Positions 21,061 to 32,330 of a stretch of 64,000 nucleotides of DNA are shown piece by piece. The position numbers and the translations under genes were made by a program. Every line of letters begins with the position of its first letter. Positions within the stretch are counted from its first letter, which is position 1. The DNA is taken from assembly GCF_027579695.1 (NCBI RefSeq), contig NC_083586.1:6692001-6756000 (forward strand). Direction: 5' to 3'. The notes beneath the pieces are model-generated. The model worked only from the letters and a program-made list of their open reading frames with translations, had not been told where the DNA came from and searched no databases. The stretch comes from Neoarius graeffei (lineage: Eukaryota; Chordata; Actinopteri; Siluriformes; Ariidae).

Positions 21061-22654
21061 CAGTGGTGCTTGAAAGTTTGTGAACCCTTTAGAATTTTCT
21101 ATATTTCTGCATAAATATGACCTAATCATCAGATTTTCACACAAGTCCTAAAAGTAGATAAAGAGAACCCAGTTAAACAAATGAGACAAAAACATTATAC
21201 TTGGTAATTTATTTATTGAGGGAAATTATCCAATATTACATGTGTGAGTGGCAAAAGTATGTGAACCTCTAGGATTAGCAGTTAATTTCAAGGTGAAATT
21301 AGAGTCACATGTTTGTCATCTCTTTGATTGAAATCAACTGTGCGTATTAGGATCACCTGTTTTATTCAAAGAACAGGGATCTATCAAAGTCTGATCTTCA
21401 CTACATGTTTGTGGAAGTGTATCATGGCACAAACAAAGGAGATTTCTGAGGACCTCAGAAAAAGCATTGTTGATGCTCATCAGGCTGGAAAAGGTTACAA
21501 AACCTTCTCTAGAGAGTTTGGACTCCACCAATCCACAGTCAGACAGATTGTGCACAAATGGAGGAAATTTAAGACCATTGTTACCCTCCCCAGGAGTGGT
21601 CGACCAACAAAGATCACTCCAAGAGCAAGGCGTGTAATAGTCAGCAAGGTCACAGAGGACCCCAGGGTAACTTCTAAGCAACTGAAGGCCTCTATCACAT
21701 TGGCTAATGAGTCCACCATCAGGAGAACACTGAACAACAATGGTGTGCATGGCAGGGTTGCAAGGAGAAAGCCACTGCTCTCCAAAAAGAACATTGCTGC
21801 TCGTCTGCAGTTTGGTAAAGATCATGTGGACAAGTCAGAAGGCTGTTGGAAAAATGTTTTGTGCACGGATGAGACCAAAATAGAACTTTTTGGTTCAAAT
21901 GAGAAGCATGATGTTTGGAGAAAGGAAAACACTGTATTCAGCCTAAGAACCTTATCCCATCTGTGAAACATGGTGGTGGTAGTATCATGGTTTGGGCCTG
22001 TTTTGCTGCATCTGGGCCAGGATGGCTTGCCATCTTTGATGGAATAATGAATTCTGAATTATACCAGCGAATTCTAAAGGAAATGTCAGGACACCTGTCC
22101 ATGAACTGAATCTCAAGAGAAGGTGAGTCATGCAGTAAGACGACGACCCTAAGCACACAAGCCGTTCTACCAAAGAATGGTTAAAGAAGAATAAAGTTAA
22201 TGTTTTGGAATGGCCAAGTCAAAGTCCTGACCTTAATCCAATTGAAATGTTGTGGAAAGACCTGAAGCGAGCAGTCCCAGAGTTGGAAACTCACAAACAT
22301 CCCAGAGTTGAAGCTGTTCTGTATGGAGGAATGGGCTAAAATTCCTCCAAGCCGGTGTGTAGGACTGATCAACAGTTACCGGAAACGTTTAGTTGCAGTT
22401 ATTGCTGCACGAGGGGGTCACACCAGATACTGAAAGCAAAGGTTCACATACTTTTGCCACTCACAGATATGCAATATTGGATCATTTTCCTCAATAAATA
22501 AATGACCAAGTATAATATTTTTGTCTCATTTGTTTAACTGGGTTCTCTTTATCTACTTTTAGGACTTGCGTGAAAATCTGCTGTTTTAGGTCATATTTAT
22601 GCAAAAATATAAAAAAATATATATAAAGGGTTCACAAACTTTCAAGCACCACTG
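21061..22654 (+). mobile_element. Tc1-A transposon copy, complete ends
   Basis: It starts CAGTGGTGCTTGAAAG and ends CAAGCACCACTG, with TA on both sides (21059-21060 and 22655-22656). Inverted repeats of roughly 200 bp contain the family sequence around ATGAGACAAAAA and TTTATTTATTGAGG. Length 1594 bp. This is the best copy of the family here. Confidence 0.93.
21424..22433 (+). pseudogene. Tc1-A transposase (DD34E), frameshifted
   Basis: ATG at 21424 (MAQTKEISEDLRKSIVDAHQ). Paired-like helix-turn-helix with FGLHQSTVRQIVHKWRKF, GRPTKITPRARR nuclear-localisation-type motif, then the first catalytic Asp in CTDETKIELFG. The frame breaks near 21930. It continues in other frames through [16 protein letters not shown], the [13 protein letters not shown] Asp region near 22140 (partly damaged), [13 protein letters not shown] (Glu) and the end at TGA 22431-22433. 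At least three frameshifts and a duplicated stretch near 22280. Compared with the usual length of about 340 residues it is nearly complete but cannot be active. Confidence 0.9.
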
Positions 22655-22724
22655 TAACTATATTTAATAAAAATGCAAGTATTACATCAAGAGTGTGACC
22701 ACTAGAAATCATACAAAAACCTGA

Positions 22725-23260
22725 ACAAAAATAGGGTTAGGTCCTATGATGTTCTGATTAACCCCTACTGAATCTAGAATGGACACGAAGGCTGGTCTCA
22801 GAGTGTCTTCCAGGTGATCAAAATGAATAATGTCTCCAACAATTAATTCTTTGTGGAAATAAACCACCAGGTTTGAGATGAAATCTGCAAATACAGAAAG
22901 AAATTCAAAATATAGACCACAGGTCTGTAAATAATAATTAGCTAAATAAACTAGGTAGCTTATACTTTTGGCTACATTTTAGTATAAAGAAATTCAAACA
23001 TACTGAATTTTTGTTCAGGTTTTTATATATGATTCCTAGATCATCATTACAAATAACTGTGATGCCTTCTCCTCTACCAGTTAGATGAGGCTGATGCTTA
23101 TAGCTGGACAAGCTTCATTTAAATGTTCCATACTCATTTAGTTTGATCCACATTTCTGTTAAATATAGTACATTAAACTCTTGATCAGTAATAATTCCAT
23201 TAACAATTAGTCTCATGCTGCACTACTACATTGATAATAGTGGTGCAGTTAAATCTTTAG
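22725..23260 (-). pseudogene. LINE endonuclease fragment (CR1/L2 type)
   Basis: The minus strand gives, through several stops and shifts, RLIVNGIITDQEFNVLYLTE then MWIKLNEY, YKHQPHLTGRGEGI and LIVGDIIHFDHLEDTL, then FVSILDSVGVNQNIIGP. These match the order of AP-endonuclease motifs (TETW, GRGGG, GDFNIH) of CR1/L2 LINEs. It lies directly downstream of the PRDM9-like stop codon and may overlap its 3' UTR. Confidence 0.75.
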
Positions 23261-23431
23261 TTATATGGTGGTAATTAAGGACTACTTAATGACTACTTCA
23301 GATCAAAAGAAAACATTAATAGTTTTGTTTTAAACATCATTCTAAGATTACATATTTTAAAACAGTCATAACATGAACAATAAAATTCAAAGTACAGGTA
23401 ATTTTCAGCCAAAACTGTAGTGATAAGCATA

Positions 23432-23437
23432 TTTAAT
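23432..23437 (-). promoter_or_regulatory. Possible poly(A) signal variant ATTAAA for the PRDM9-like gene
   Basis: The minus strand reads ATTAAA about 85 bp after the stop codon. No AATAAA was noticed on this strand nearby. Weak evidence. Confidence 0.25.
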
Positions 23438-23521
23438 TTGACAACTTTAAATCATGCAATGTCTCGGACTTAGTGCACTTGTAGGTCTTAAAAATGTAGG
23501 AAACGTCTTTCCAGACTGTGA

Positions 23522-24525
23522 TCAGTGATACGGCTTCTCTCCTGTGTGAAGGCGCTGGTGTATTTGGAGATTACTCTGCTGAGTAAAACTCTTCCCACAC
23601 TGTGAGCAGTGATACGGCTTCTCGCCTGTGTGAATGCGCTGGTGTATTTGAAGATTACCCTGCTGAGTAAAACTCTTTCCACACTGTGAGCAGTGATACG
23701 GCTTCTCTCCTGTGTGAATGCGCTGGTGTCGTTGGCAAGCACTCTCTTGAGTAAAACTCATTCCACACTGTGAGCAGTGATATGGCTTCTCTCCTGTGTG
23801 AATGCGCTGGTGTTTTCGGAGATGACTCTGAAGAGTAAAACTCTTCCCACACTGTGAGCAGTGATATGGTTTCTCTCCTGTGTGAATACGCTGGTGTATT
23901 TGAAGGTTACTTTGTTGAGTAAAATTCTTTCCACACTGTGAGCAATGATACGGCTTCTCTCCTGTGTGAATGCGCTGGTGTTTTTGGAGATCACTCTGAC
24001 GAGTAAAACTCTTTCCACACTGTGAGCAGCGATACGGCTTCTCTCCTGTGTGAATGAGCTGGTGTGTTTGGAGAACACTCCGATGAGTAAAACTCTTTCC
24101 ACACTGTGAGCAGTGATACGGCTTCTCTCCTGTGTTAATGTGTTGGTGTCGTTGGAGAGCACTCTGTTCAGTAAAACTCTTTCCACACTGTGAGCAGTAA
24201 TTTGGCTTTCCTCCTTTGTGACTGCACTGGTGTGTCTTGAGTGCATTCTGATGACCAAAACTCTTTCCACAGTCTGAGCAGCGGTGAATTCCCTTCTGTC
24301 TGTCATTGTGAGAAATGTCAGAACTGAGAGTATCAGTTGATGTTGGCGGACTACTTGAGCATTTGGAGGGGATCTGAAGCTCATATTTGGTCTTTCCTGA
24401 TTCCTGCAGTCTCACATACTCTTCATAATGGCATCTCTGTACGTGTTTGTCGAGGTAAATTTGAGATGCATAGGAACGAGGACATGTGGAGCAGGAAAAC
24501 ACTTGCAGCAGAACGTTCTTTATTT
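23522..24525 (-). CDS. prdm9: PRDM9-like gene, terminal exon E: C2H2 finger plus zinc-finger array
   Basis: The exon begins after a strong acceptor (TTTTTTCACTTCTCCAG, intron side of 24526). Two bases complete a Glu codon with exon D, then [14 protein letters not shown] opens. First comes the isolated finger typical of PRDM9 after SET (CSTC...HVQRCH), then a linker of about 50 residues, then nine tandem C2H2 fingers of 84 bp (CSQCGKSFT...[11 protein letters not shown]). The first two array fingers are less regular: one has HQCSH spacing, and the next has its last His replaced by Asn (HQHIN). Helix positions -1/3/6 read H-A-T, E-A-R, H-V-T, R-D-K, Q-N-I, L-H-K, Q-A-R, Q-N-I, Q-N-I. A TGA (23522-23524) replaces the first Cys codon expected for another finger. 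The array would bind DNA sequence-specifically. Confidence 0.93.
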
Positions 24526-24649
24526 CTGGAGAAGTGAAAAAACAAAAAATATCAGAAATTTAACAAAATGTAACATGATGATAAAATGCGACAACACTAA
24601 CCCAATGTAAGGGAACATTTTTACTGAACCTCAAACATTCAAGATTCTA
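24526..24649. other. Intron edge next to exon E
   Basis: It holds the polypyrimidine tract and acceptor of exon E on the minus strand. Nothing else seen. Confidence 0.5.
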
Positions 24650-25721
24650 CATGAATGAAGACGAGAACATGCTGAAAACAAGAGGGCATTGCACCCAGGG
24701 CCAAGCCTTTATCCCCGAGTAACAGTGGCCAGGACTGATGTGTGTTCCAAATTTCATGAGTTTTTCAGCAATGGAATCATTACTGTCCTGGTCCAAATGG
24801 TGGTGCTACACAAGAAGCTCACTTTGGGCATGGGGATATCATCAGAACCCTGATGTCTTATAACCTGTGAGGTTTTAGCTCTATCAGGCAATGCATGATG
24901 AATTTATGACATGGACAGGTGAAACTATATACCGGACAGAAGTCTCAATGACACACCTGGGGTCAAGCCTCTATCCATGAGTACCAGTGGCCAGGACTGG
25001 CGATATGTGTACCAAATTTCATGAGTGAGTTTTTTGGTAGTGGAATCATTACTGTCCAGGTCCAAATGGTGGCGCTATACCAAAGGGTCAAACTGCGCAT
25101 GTGGATATCGTCAGAACCATCATCTCATATAACCTGTGAACTTTTAGTCATATCAGGCAATGCATGGTGAATTTGACATGCTTCCTGTTCGTGGGGCATA
25201 AATTTATTGTTTCGCCATTTCAACATCTTGCAAGATATCACAAATCCCTTTGTAACTTAAAATCAATAACATCTTGAGATGATGTATACCAAATATGGTA
25301 TGAATCCAACAAACCGCCTAGGAAGAGTATATAAAAATGTAATGCGTGTTTTGGCAATGGAGTCATTACTGTCCATGTCTAAATGGTGGCGCTATACCAG
25401 AGGGTGTCTTTGGCAGGCCTTTAAATTACACCTTGGCCAGGCCGTTTAATGGTGTGCCCAAATTAGCGTCCCCAAATTAATCAAGGAAAAAAGGGTGCAT
25501 CTTTATCACACCTTGATTGTTCCGATTTCCGATCAAAACAATTATTTCCAAAATTGACCGAAAATGTCAAGCAAGCAACGGAACATTACCTATAACCCAC
25601 TCAGAAAGGTACCAGTCTCTTTCCTGATTGGCGGAAGTTGGATTCCCGAGGTTTGATTGGTTAAGGCATCTGCCATTGACTCATATGCTAGCGTTTCTGC
25701 TTTGATTTTCTGGAAGCCACG

Positions 25722-25940
25722 ATGCCGCGAGGACGGCCCATTACTACAGGACGCTCACACAACAAGCAAAGCGACACTTATGAGAGCCGCCGTCTGGCAA
25801 GGCTTCAGCCTGAAAGCAAGAAACAAACTGGGCCTTTGGACCGATTTTTAAGTGCAAGGCAAGGCTCATCAATTACAACACTACCACTCCCAACAGCAAG
25901 CGTGTCCAACTGCAACAACGAGACTTCAGGAGATGACAAG
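25722..25940 (+). CDS. Exon-like basic frame in the unclassified transposon
   Basis: ATG at 25722 begins MPRGRPITTGRSHNKQSD, and the 73 codons run to a good splice donor (GACAAG/GTGCGT) at 25940. The start is Arg-rich, and the middle has QTGPLDRFLSARQG. I do not recognise the family. It could be the first exon of the element's own transposase, with the rest deleted. Confidence 0.4.
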
Positions 25941-26692
25941 GTGCGTCCAATAACAACTCCTTCCTTTGTTTACATTGAAAACAAAAGAAATTTGCTGTTG
26001 TCATTTTATTATAATATATATCACCAGAAGTCTATTAATAGACTTCTGATATCACACATCATCTATGAAAGATGAAACCTTGGAGAAACTACTTCGGATA
26101 CAGCTGTTTCCCCTTTCACTAGAGGACAAATTCGTGGAGGAGGTGGTCAACATATTTGACACTAAGTTCAATAAGGACAGACATGTAAAATTACACTAGA
26201 AGTCTGAATGAAATGACAGATCGGGTTGTTTGAACACTGGCAGATACCATATGATAGTCTTTCAATTGACCTACAGCACTGCCATAGTTAAATCAAACAG
26301 GCTTAGTACATAATAGCATACATAGGCTGTGTTGGGTTAGTTCAGCAATAGACTTGTACATGTGTTTGCGAGTCTAATGTTCATAATACTCATACTAAGG
26401 AGATTTTTGTTTTATGTATTTTGGGCATATTGTTTACTTTTTGTTCACTGCTCCAGTTGCAAACCAGTGTTTCTTAGCATGTTTTATCTTTTATTTATTG
26501 TTCATGAGATATAATCATCTTGTGCCAAATATTCAGCATTCTGTATGAGACTCATACTAAGGAGATTTTTGTTTCAGGTATTTTGGGCATATTGTTTACT
26601 TTTTGTTCATCATTCCAGAAGCAAACGTCAGTGTTTCTTAAACCTGTTTTATATAAATTTACTTTATAGTTCATATGATCTACCGTATTTTC

Positions 26693-28574
26693 CGGACTAT
26701 AAGTCGCACTTTTTTTCATAGTTTGGCTGGGGGTGCGACTTGTACTCTGGAGCGACTTATATGTGAAATTATTAAACACATTATTTTATAATTTCACATG
26801 TTCGTTATTTTCACACTGACAACCACAAGAGGGCGCTCTAGGCTTGTGTACCTGTACCTGCTACTTCTGTACCACTGAAAATTTTAAATTTCAACATTAC
26901 CAGTAACTTATAAAGACAACTGAGAAGGGCTGAAAAAAAATGCCATCAAAAAGAAAATCATATTCTGCAGATTACAAGCTGCAAGTAGTAAAATATGCAG
27001 CCGAAAACGGTAATCGAGCAGCAGAAAGAAAGTTTGGAGTGAGCGAGAAACTTGTGAGGGACTGGCGAAAAGCGGAGGTTACTCTTACTGCAATGAAGAA
27101 AACAAAAAAAGGCTAATCGCGGGCTAAAAGCTAGGTGGCCACAGCTAGAGGAACGAGTTTGCACATGGGTGCTTGAACAACGTGCTGCCGGGAGAGGCTT
27201 GCCAACAGTGCAGTTGCATCTCCACGCCCAGGTAGTTGCCAAGGAGATGAATATAAATGACTTTGCGGGAGGACCTTCTTGGTGTTACCGCTTCATGCAA
27301 CGCAACCGCCTCTCTATCAGAGCAAGGACAACGATGTCCCAAAAACTGCCAGCAGACTTCCAAGCCAAGGTCGACAGTTTCCGTGAGTTCGTTGAAAAGC
27401 ATGTAACTGAGCACAACGTGACACCGGATCATATTATTAACATGGATGAGGTCCCCCTCACGTTTGACATTCCCATGGGCCGAAGTGTCGCAGAGAAAGG
27501 GCTAGAGTGTGAATACAGTAACAACTGGTCATGAGAAATCACACTTCACAGTGGTGCTGGCATGTTGTGGAGATGGATCAAAATTGCCACCAATGGTCAT
27601 TTTCAAACGAAAAACCATGCCAAAAATCCAATCCCCCTCAGTTGCCGTCGCAGTGAATGAGAAAGGGTGGATGGATCAAGAAATGATGAACTTATGGCTT
27701 ACGAAGTGCTACACTAAGCGTCCGGATGGCTTCTTTAGAACGCGCAAAGCCCTGCTTGTGATGGACAGCATGCGAGCGCACATCACGCCACAGTTCAAAG
27801 ATAAATTAAAAGTTTTCAACTCCATACCTGCCATCATCCCTGGAGGCTTAACCAAAATACTCCAGCCACTTGACATTTCTGTGAACCGGAGCTTTAAGGC
27901 AGTCTTGCATAACCTGTGGGAGCAGTGGATGATGGATGGAGAGCACAGCTTCACGGCAACCGGGAGAATGCGCCACGCAACTTTCCTGGAAGTCATTGGA
28001 TGGATCGACAAAGCATGGGCTTCAGTGACAACAGAAACCATCCTGTCAGGATTCAGAAAGGCCGGAATAATTGGAACTGCAACTGATGACGAGTCTGATG
28101 AAAGCGACGCGGAAGAGGAAGCGGTGCTTCGTCTACCTCCGGAGTTGGAGGATTTGTTTAGAATTGACACTGAGGATGAAGAATTCAATGGATTTAGTGA
28201 TTTGGAGTGAGATTGATGGTTTGGCAAACTTGTTAGCATGTTCTTTATGCTATAGTTATCTGAATAACTGTTAATATGTTACATTAACATACCAGACACG
28301 TACTCAGTTCATTGTCTATGCGTCATGTAGCTGAATGTGTTACATTAGCATACCGTAACCCTATTCGGCCTGTTGTTCTCTAATCCATTATTATTTTTAA
28401 TTGCCTTTCAAGATGAAATGTCTGTTCTTGGTCTCGGATTTTATCAAATAAATTTCCCCAAAAAATGCGACTTATAGTCCAGTGCGACTTGTATATGTTT
28501 TTTTCTTCTTTATTATGCATTTTGTGGCTGGTGCGACTTATACTCCAGAGCGACTTATAGTCCGAAAAATATGG
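26693..28574 (+). mobile_element. pogo-like transposon, nearly complete (1882 bp)
   Basis: The inverted ends are CCGTATTTTCCGGACTATAA and, from the other side, CCATATTTTTCGGACTATAA, followed by GTCGCAC/GTCGCTC and repeated GCGACTTATA motifs. TA flanks both sides (26691-26692 and 28575-28576). It holds a full-length but frameshifted transposase. Confidence 0.93.
26940..28210 (+). pseudogene. pogo-like transposase (CENPB-type HTH plus DDE), two frameshifts
   Basis: It starts at ATG 26940 (MPSKRKSYSADYKLQVVKYA) with a first helix-turn-helix (NRAAERKFGVSEKLVRDWRK). A one-base shift in the A-run near 27105-27115 leads to the second DNA-binding part (WPQLEERVCTWVLEQRAAGR). The catalytic domain follows: IINMDEVPL (first Asp, about 27445), a second shift near 27505, LLVMDSMRAH (second Asp, about 27760) and GGLTKILQPLDISVNRSFK (third Asp, about 27860). 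An acidic C-terminus (DDESDESDAEEE) ends at TGA 28208-28210. Only two single-base shifts separate it from a full frame, so it looks younger than most elements here. Related domesticated genes (POGK/JRK/CENPB type) exist, but this copy has terminal repeats. Confidence 0.92.
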
Positions 28575-29836
28575 TAATCATCTTGTTGTGCCAAATATTC
28601 AACATTCTGTATGAGACTCATACTAAGGAGATTTTTGTTTTAATGTATTTATCGCTACGCTCATTCGCGCAGTCGCTTCGCTCCTTTAGGTTACACTAAT
28701 TCGCTCCCAAATTAGTGTAATCTAAAGGCCTGTTTGGGCATGTGGATATCTTCAGAACAACGATATCCTATAACCTGTGAAGTTTGAGCCATATCAGGCA
28801 ATGTATGGTGACTCACTTCCTGTTTGTGTGGTGTAACATATAAATTCATTGGTTCGGCATTTCAACATCTTGCAACATATTGCAAATCCCTTCGGAATTT
28901 AACATCAGCAACATCTTGCCATTATGTATACCAAATATGGCATGGATCCAACAAACCGCCTAGGAGGAGTTTGTTAAAACATAACGTGTCAAAACGCACA
29001 AAACCAAAAATCTCACTTCCTGTTGAGTATGGCTGATGCAATGTACAGGGAATTTTGTTCGTCTCAGGGCACTCCAAACACCTACCAAGCTTGACAAGGA
29101 TAGGTCAACCTATATACCGGGCAAGAGTCTCAATGCCATATGGGGGCACTTTGGATTCCCCCAGAAACACCTGGGGTCAAGCCCTTATGGCTGAGTAGTG
29201 GTGCGCATGACTGACGTTTGTACCAAATTTCATGAGTTTTTGAATATGTACAAGTTGTCAAATCTGTATTTTTGAACTAGGTGGCACTATGGAGTTAAGG
29301 AAGCCCACCTAGACTAATGTACCATATCACCTCAAATTGCATCCTAGGACAAATATATGTGCAAAATCTCATGAGTTTTTAGCCTTTGTAAGCCCCTCAA
29401 AACAGCACGAGAATATTTCAAAATCCCACATTCCATCCAACATGGCTGACTTCCTGTTGGGCAGAGTCAAATACAAACAAGTGATCTTTGTCCTACATCA
29501 CAAGAGTATCAATCAGACCAAATCTCGTGCCAATCCGAGCAACTTCATCTCAACCACAGCTTGTTCTCGGGGGCGCTATAGAGCTCCAGGACCACGCTCA
29601 GTCCCTTGCTCAATGTAACTGATTTTATGCACATTTGATCAGCGTACCAAAATTTGAAAGTTTTTGAGCATCGCAAGTGCCTCAAACATGAGTTTTTGCA
29701 TGGAGAAAAAAACATAATAAGAAGAACGAACGTATTATTGCACCTACGGCTCGGGCAATAATAATAATAATAATAAAAAACAGGACGAAAACAATAGGGT
29801 GTTGCACCTATGGTGCATCGCTCGGGCCCTAAAAAG

Positions 29837-31916
29837 TTTGAGGACTAAGATATAGCAGCCTCTCCCTAGGAATACTGGTAGATTCAATAAGGTGCTGGAG
29901 CAGCAGCTATGCACAGCACTGGCCATAGCCCAATGGGTCTGAGTGACCAAGGGGGAGTTGTTGCTTTCTGTTTGATATAATGTCAATAAGGCAAGCCTAG
30001 CCTTATTAACAGCTCATCTAGGATTGAGAAGGAAATTCAGCCCTAGCATTCAAGGTTTTGAAAGATACAACAATGGGCCTTATTTATCAAGCTGGATAGT
30101 AGATTTATTTGCAAGTAGTTTCTAGTAGCATTTACACAAGCAAGTCTGTATTTTTTCATATGGATTAGGTTGTCACATTTAGAATGCTTATTAATTTCAA
30201 TTACACACAAATTTAATGAAATGAAATTGTGGGATTTTATGAAACCCAGTTGATTCATATAAATGTAATTGATGAAAGAAAGAAAGCCAACATTCATAAA
30301 TTAAAACAAAGAAGTTATTTAATTTAAGAAAAAAAAAGGTAGGCTTATAAAAAGGGACATGCTGCAACAGTTCAGATGGCATTCAAGTACTGCAGCAATA
30401 TAGGAATTTCCTTACTGCAGTATTTCAAGAATGCCATAGTGTGATTTGTCATAAAGCAAACCAAATCTCCATGTGTTTAATTATTCATTCATCAGATGCT
30501 ACTTGTTCCTTAACATATTTAAGTTCTTCAGCTGCAAGAGTTTAAGGAGTTATATAACCATTGTATAGTATAATAGTTGATGGGTTTGACTGACATCTGT
30601 ATTAGCCAATTAACAACGTTGCCTGGTTAAATGTGTTTTAGTCTCTAAACAGACCACTACAAAAATGTGTAACTTTAACCCTCTGGGGTCTGAGGGTATT
30701 TTCTGGCACTCTAATGATTTTGTCTGCATGCTGCACGTGTGTTCAACTAACTTCTCTCCAGCCAGCTGATTGTATTACACTGAAGGTATAATATGCCCCC
30801 CGTCCCACCGTGTGTTTCTGTAATATGGGGGAAGTCTGACAGCATTATCCTATGTTGTGCGTTTGCTGTGATAGAGCATGTGTTTTTTTTCCCCTAATTT
30901 AGCCATGGCCAATTCCCACCCATCAGACTGCTCTTCAGCATCACATAACAGCTACCAACCAGGGAGGGCTAAGGTGATCATGTGCTTCCTCCAAGACAAG
31001 TTACACCAGTTGACCGCATCTTTTACTCATACATCATCAGGGGTGGCAAAGTACACTCAGAGGGAAGCCCAATCCACTCACTTCCTATTGTGTTCACACG
31101 CACCCATAACTGGCTAGTGTAATTGATGGCAGGGAACAGAGCGCATGCCATCTCGCCCACCCAGAGAGCCCAGACAATTTTGCTCTCTTGAGCTCCCAAC
31201 CACAGATGACTGTGGCATCATCAGGATTCAAAAGTGGCATTTTATGAAGACTTGGAGTGGCATCTGGATGATGGGGAAGACACTTTTCTGTTATGCTACT
31301 GTATGTGGCTAAATGTATGCCACAGGGCATACATTTTACGCTAACCTCTGGTTAAATTGTGCATGATGAAGAAAAATACAACAGTATTTTGTGGTTTACT
31401 ATATATTCAATCAATTAACCCTAGAGATGGGTTATGATTTTCAAATAGTCATTAAAATATCAAAATAATAGTTTAGTTTGTTTATGTGACAATCCTCTTT
31501 TTCTTGCTTTGAAAAAAAGAAGCTTCCCTGTGTGCTGCACTTAGTGCCCACAATTATCATGACATCCCCCCCCCCCATTTTAGTTTCGTGGGCTTCACCA
31601 AATGCAACTCATCTGGGGGTGTGCTAATTTAGGGGTGATTTGCATTCATCAACATGCACTTGAATATAAAGCAAATCAGCCTTTTGTAAATCTGAGATTT
31701 TTATAAAAGCCAAGTCTTCATAAAATGTTAACAAATGGCCAAATGTAACCAGACTCTTCAAAAGCCCAAAAAAAGTATTGATTTTATCCACAAGTGTTTT
31801 TTGATCACATCCACAAACGATTTCAAGATGATACACTGCATTTATTGAAGAACTTTCTTCATCATACATACACTTGTGAAATTCCTCTCTGCATTTAACA
31901 TATCTGAAGCAGTGGA

Positions 31917-31917
<1 letters not shown>
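29837..31917. other. Intronic sequence with minor repeats
   Basis: Mostly unassigned. 30640-30727 is shared with 38935-39022 (see that entry). 30900-31130 (GGCCAATTCCCACCCATCAG onwards) resembles a common fish dispersed repeat, as does 50690-50990. A C run lies at 31567-31576. No gene is supported. Confidence 0.35.
30640..30727 (+). repeat. Dispersed repeat, copy 1
   Basis: AACTTTAACCCTCTGGGGTC, then TGAGGGTATTTTCTGGCACT and CTAATGATTTTGT, matches 38935-39022 with few differences. Both lie within 10 kb in and around the exon D-E intron. Confidence 0.75.

Positions 31918-31957
<40 letters not shown>
31918..31957. repeat. (CA)n microsatellite
   Basis: Uninterrupted CA repeat of about 18 units. 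Confidence 0.95.
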
Positions 31958-31959
<2 letters not shown>

Positions 31960-32185
31960 CAGCGGGCAGCTGCGCTACAGGGAGCTACAGGGAGCAGTTG
32001 GGGATTAGGTGCCTCGCTCAAGGGCACCTCAGCCAAAGGCCACCCCATGTTAACCTAACTGCATGTCTTTGAACTGTGGGGGAAACCGGAGCACCTGGAG
32101 AAAACCCAGACAGACACGGGGAGAACATGCAAACTCCACACAGAAAGGCTGCTGGGCTCAAAAGTTATTCTTGTGAGGGGACAGT
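31958..32185 (-). repeat. SINE-A fragment, split from its head by a LINE
   Basis: First a short unrelated repeat (GCAGCTGCGCTACAGGGAGC to CTCAAGGGCACCTCAGCC), then the SINE body from 32050. Its head continues at 37663-37680 (TACACCACCATGTTGCCC) on the far side of the LINE at 32195-37653. Confidence 0.75.
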
Positions 32186-32330
32186 ACTAACTTCCGGTTC
32201 CGGCTGAGTGAACGCTGGCGCAACTGGCTGCCGCTGCTCGCTGGCAACTTCTAACCACTTTTAAAGTGATTTTAACTTCTCACCTGGCTCTGCTTGCCCT
32301 GGTGTCCAAGGGACTGGGTCCCTGTGCACA

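Larger units (their letters stand above)
25414..28732 (+). mobile_element. DNA transposon of unclear superfamily with a 5-bp duplication
   Basis: The ends are CAGGCCTTTAAATTACACC and, inverted, CAGGCCTTTAGATTACACT. The flank TTTGG is duplicated (25409-25413 and 28733-28737) in the surrounding repeat phrase GTCTTTGGGCATG. The right end carries a hairpin, TTACACTAATT/AATTAGTGTAA around 28691-28720. Inside are a short exon-like frame (25722-25940), a direct duplication of about 157 bp starting ACTCATACTAAGGAG, and a pogo element (26693-28574). Without the pogo it is about 1.4 kb. Superfamily not recognised. Confidence 0.65.
24650..29836. repeat. Low-copy fish repeat with internal near-repeats, split by a DNA transposon
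   Basis: The flanking parts (24650-25408 and 28738-29836) contain phrases that recur several times, such as CCAAATTTCATGAGTTTTT, AATGGTGGCGCTATACCA, TATAACCTGTGAA, TATCAGGCAATGCATGGTGA and CATTTCAACATCTTGCAA. The ends are GCATTGCACCCAGGGCC and GCACCTATGGTGCATCGCTC. Style and vocabulary resemble the tandem repeat at 58885-62040. No protein is evident. Confidence 0.6.

Noticed and set aside
23488..24384. Alternative minus-strand frames of 84, 65 and 208 codons over the zinc-finger exon
   Set aside because: They are out-of-frame readings of the 84-bp finger repeat; only the frame with C2H2 motifs is real.
27709..28239. 176-codon minus-strand frame
   Set aside because: Antisense shadow of the pogo transposase.
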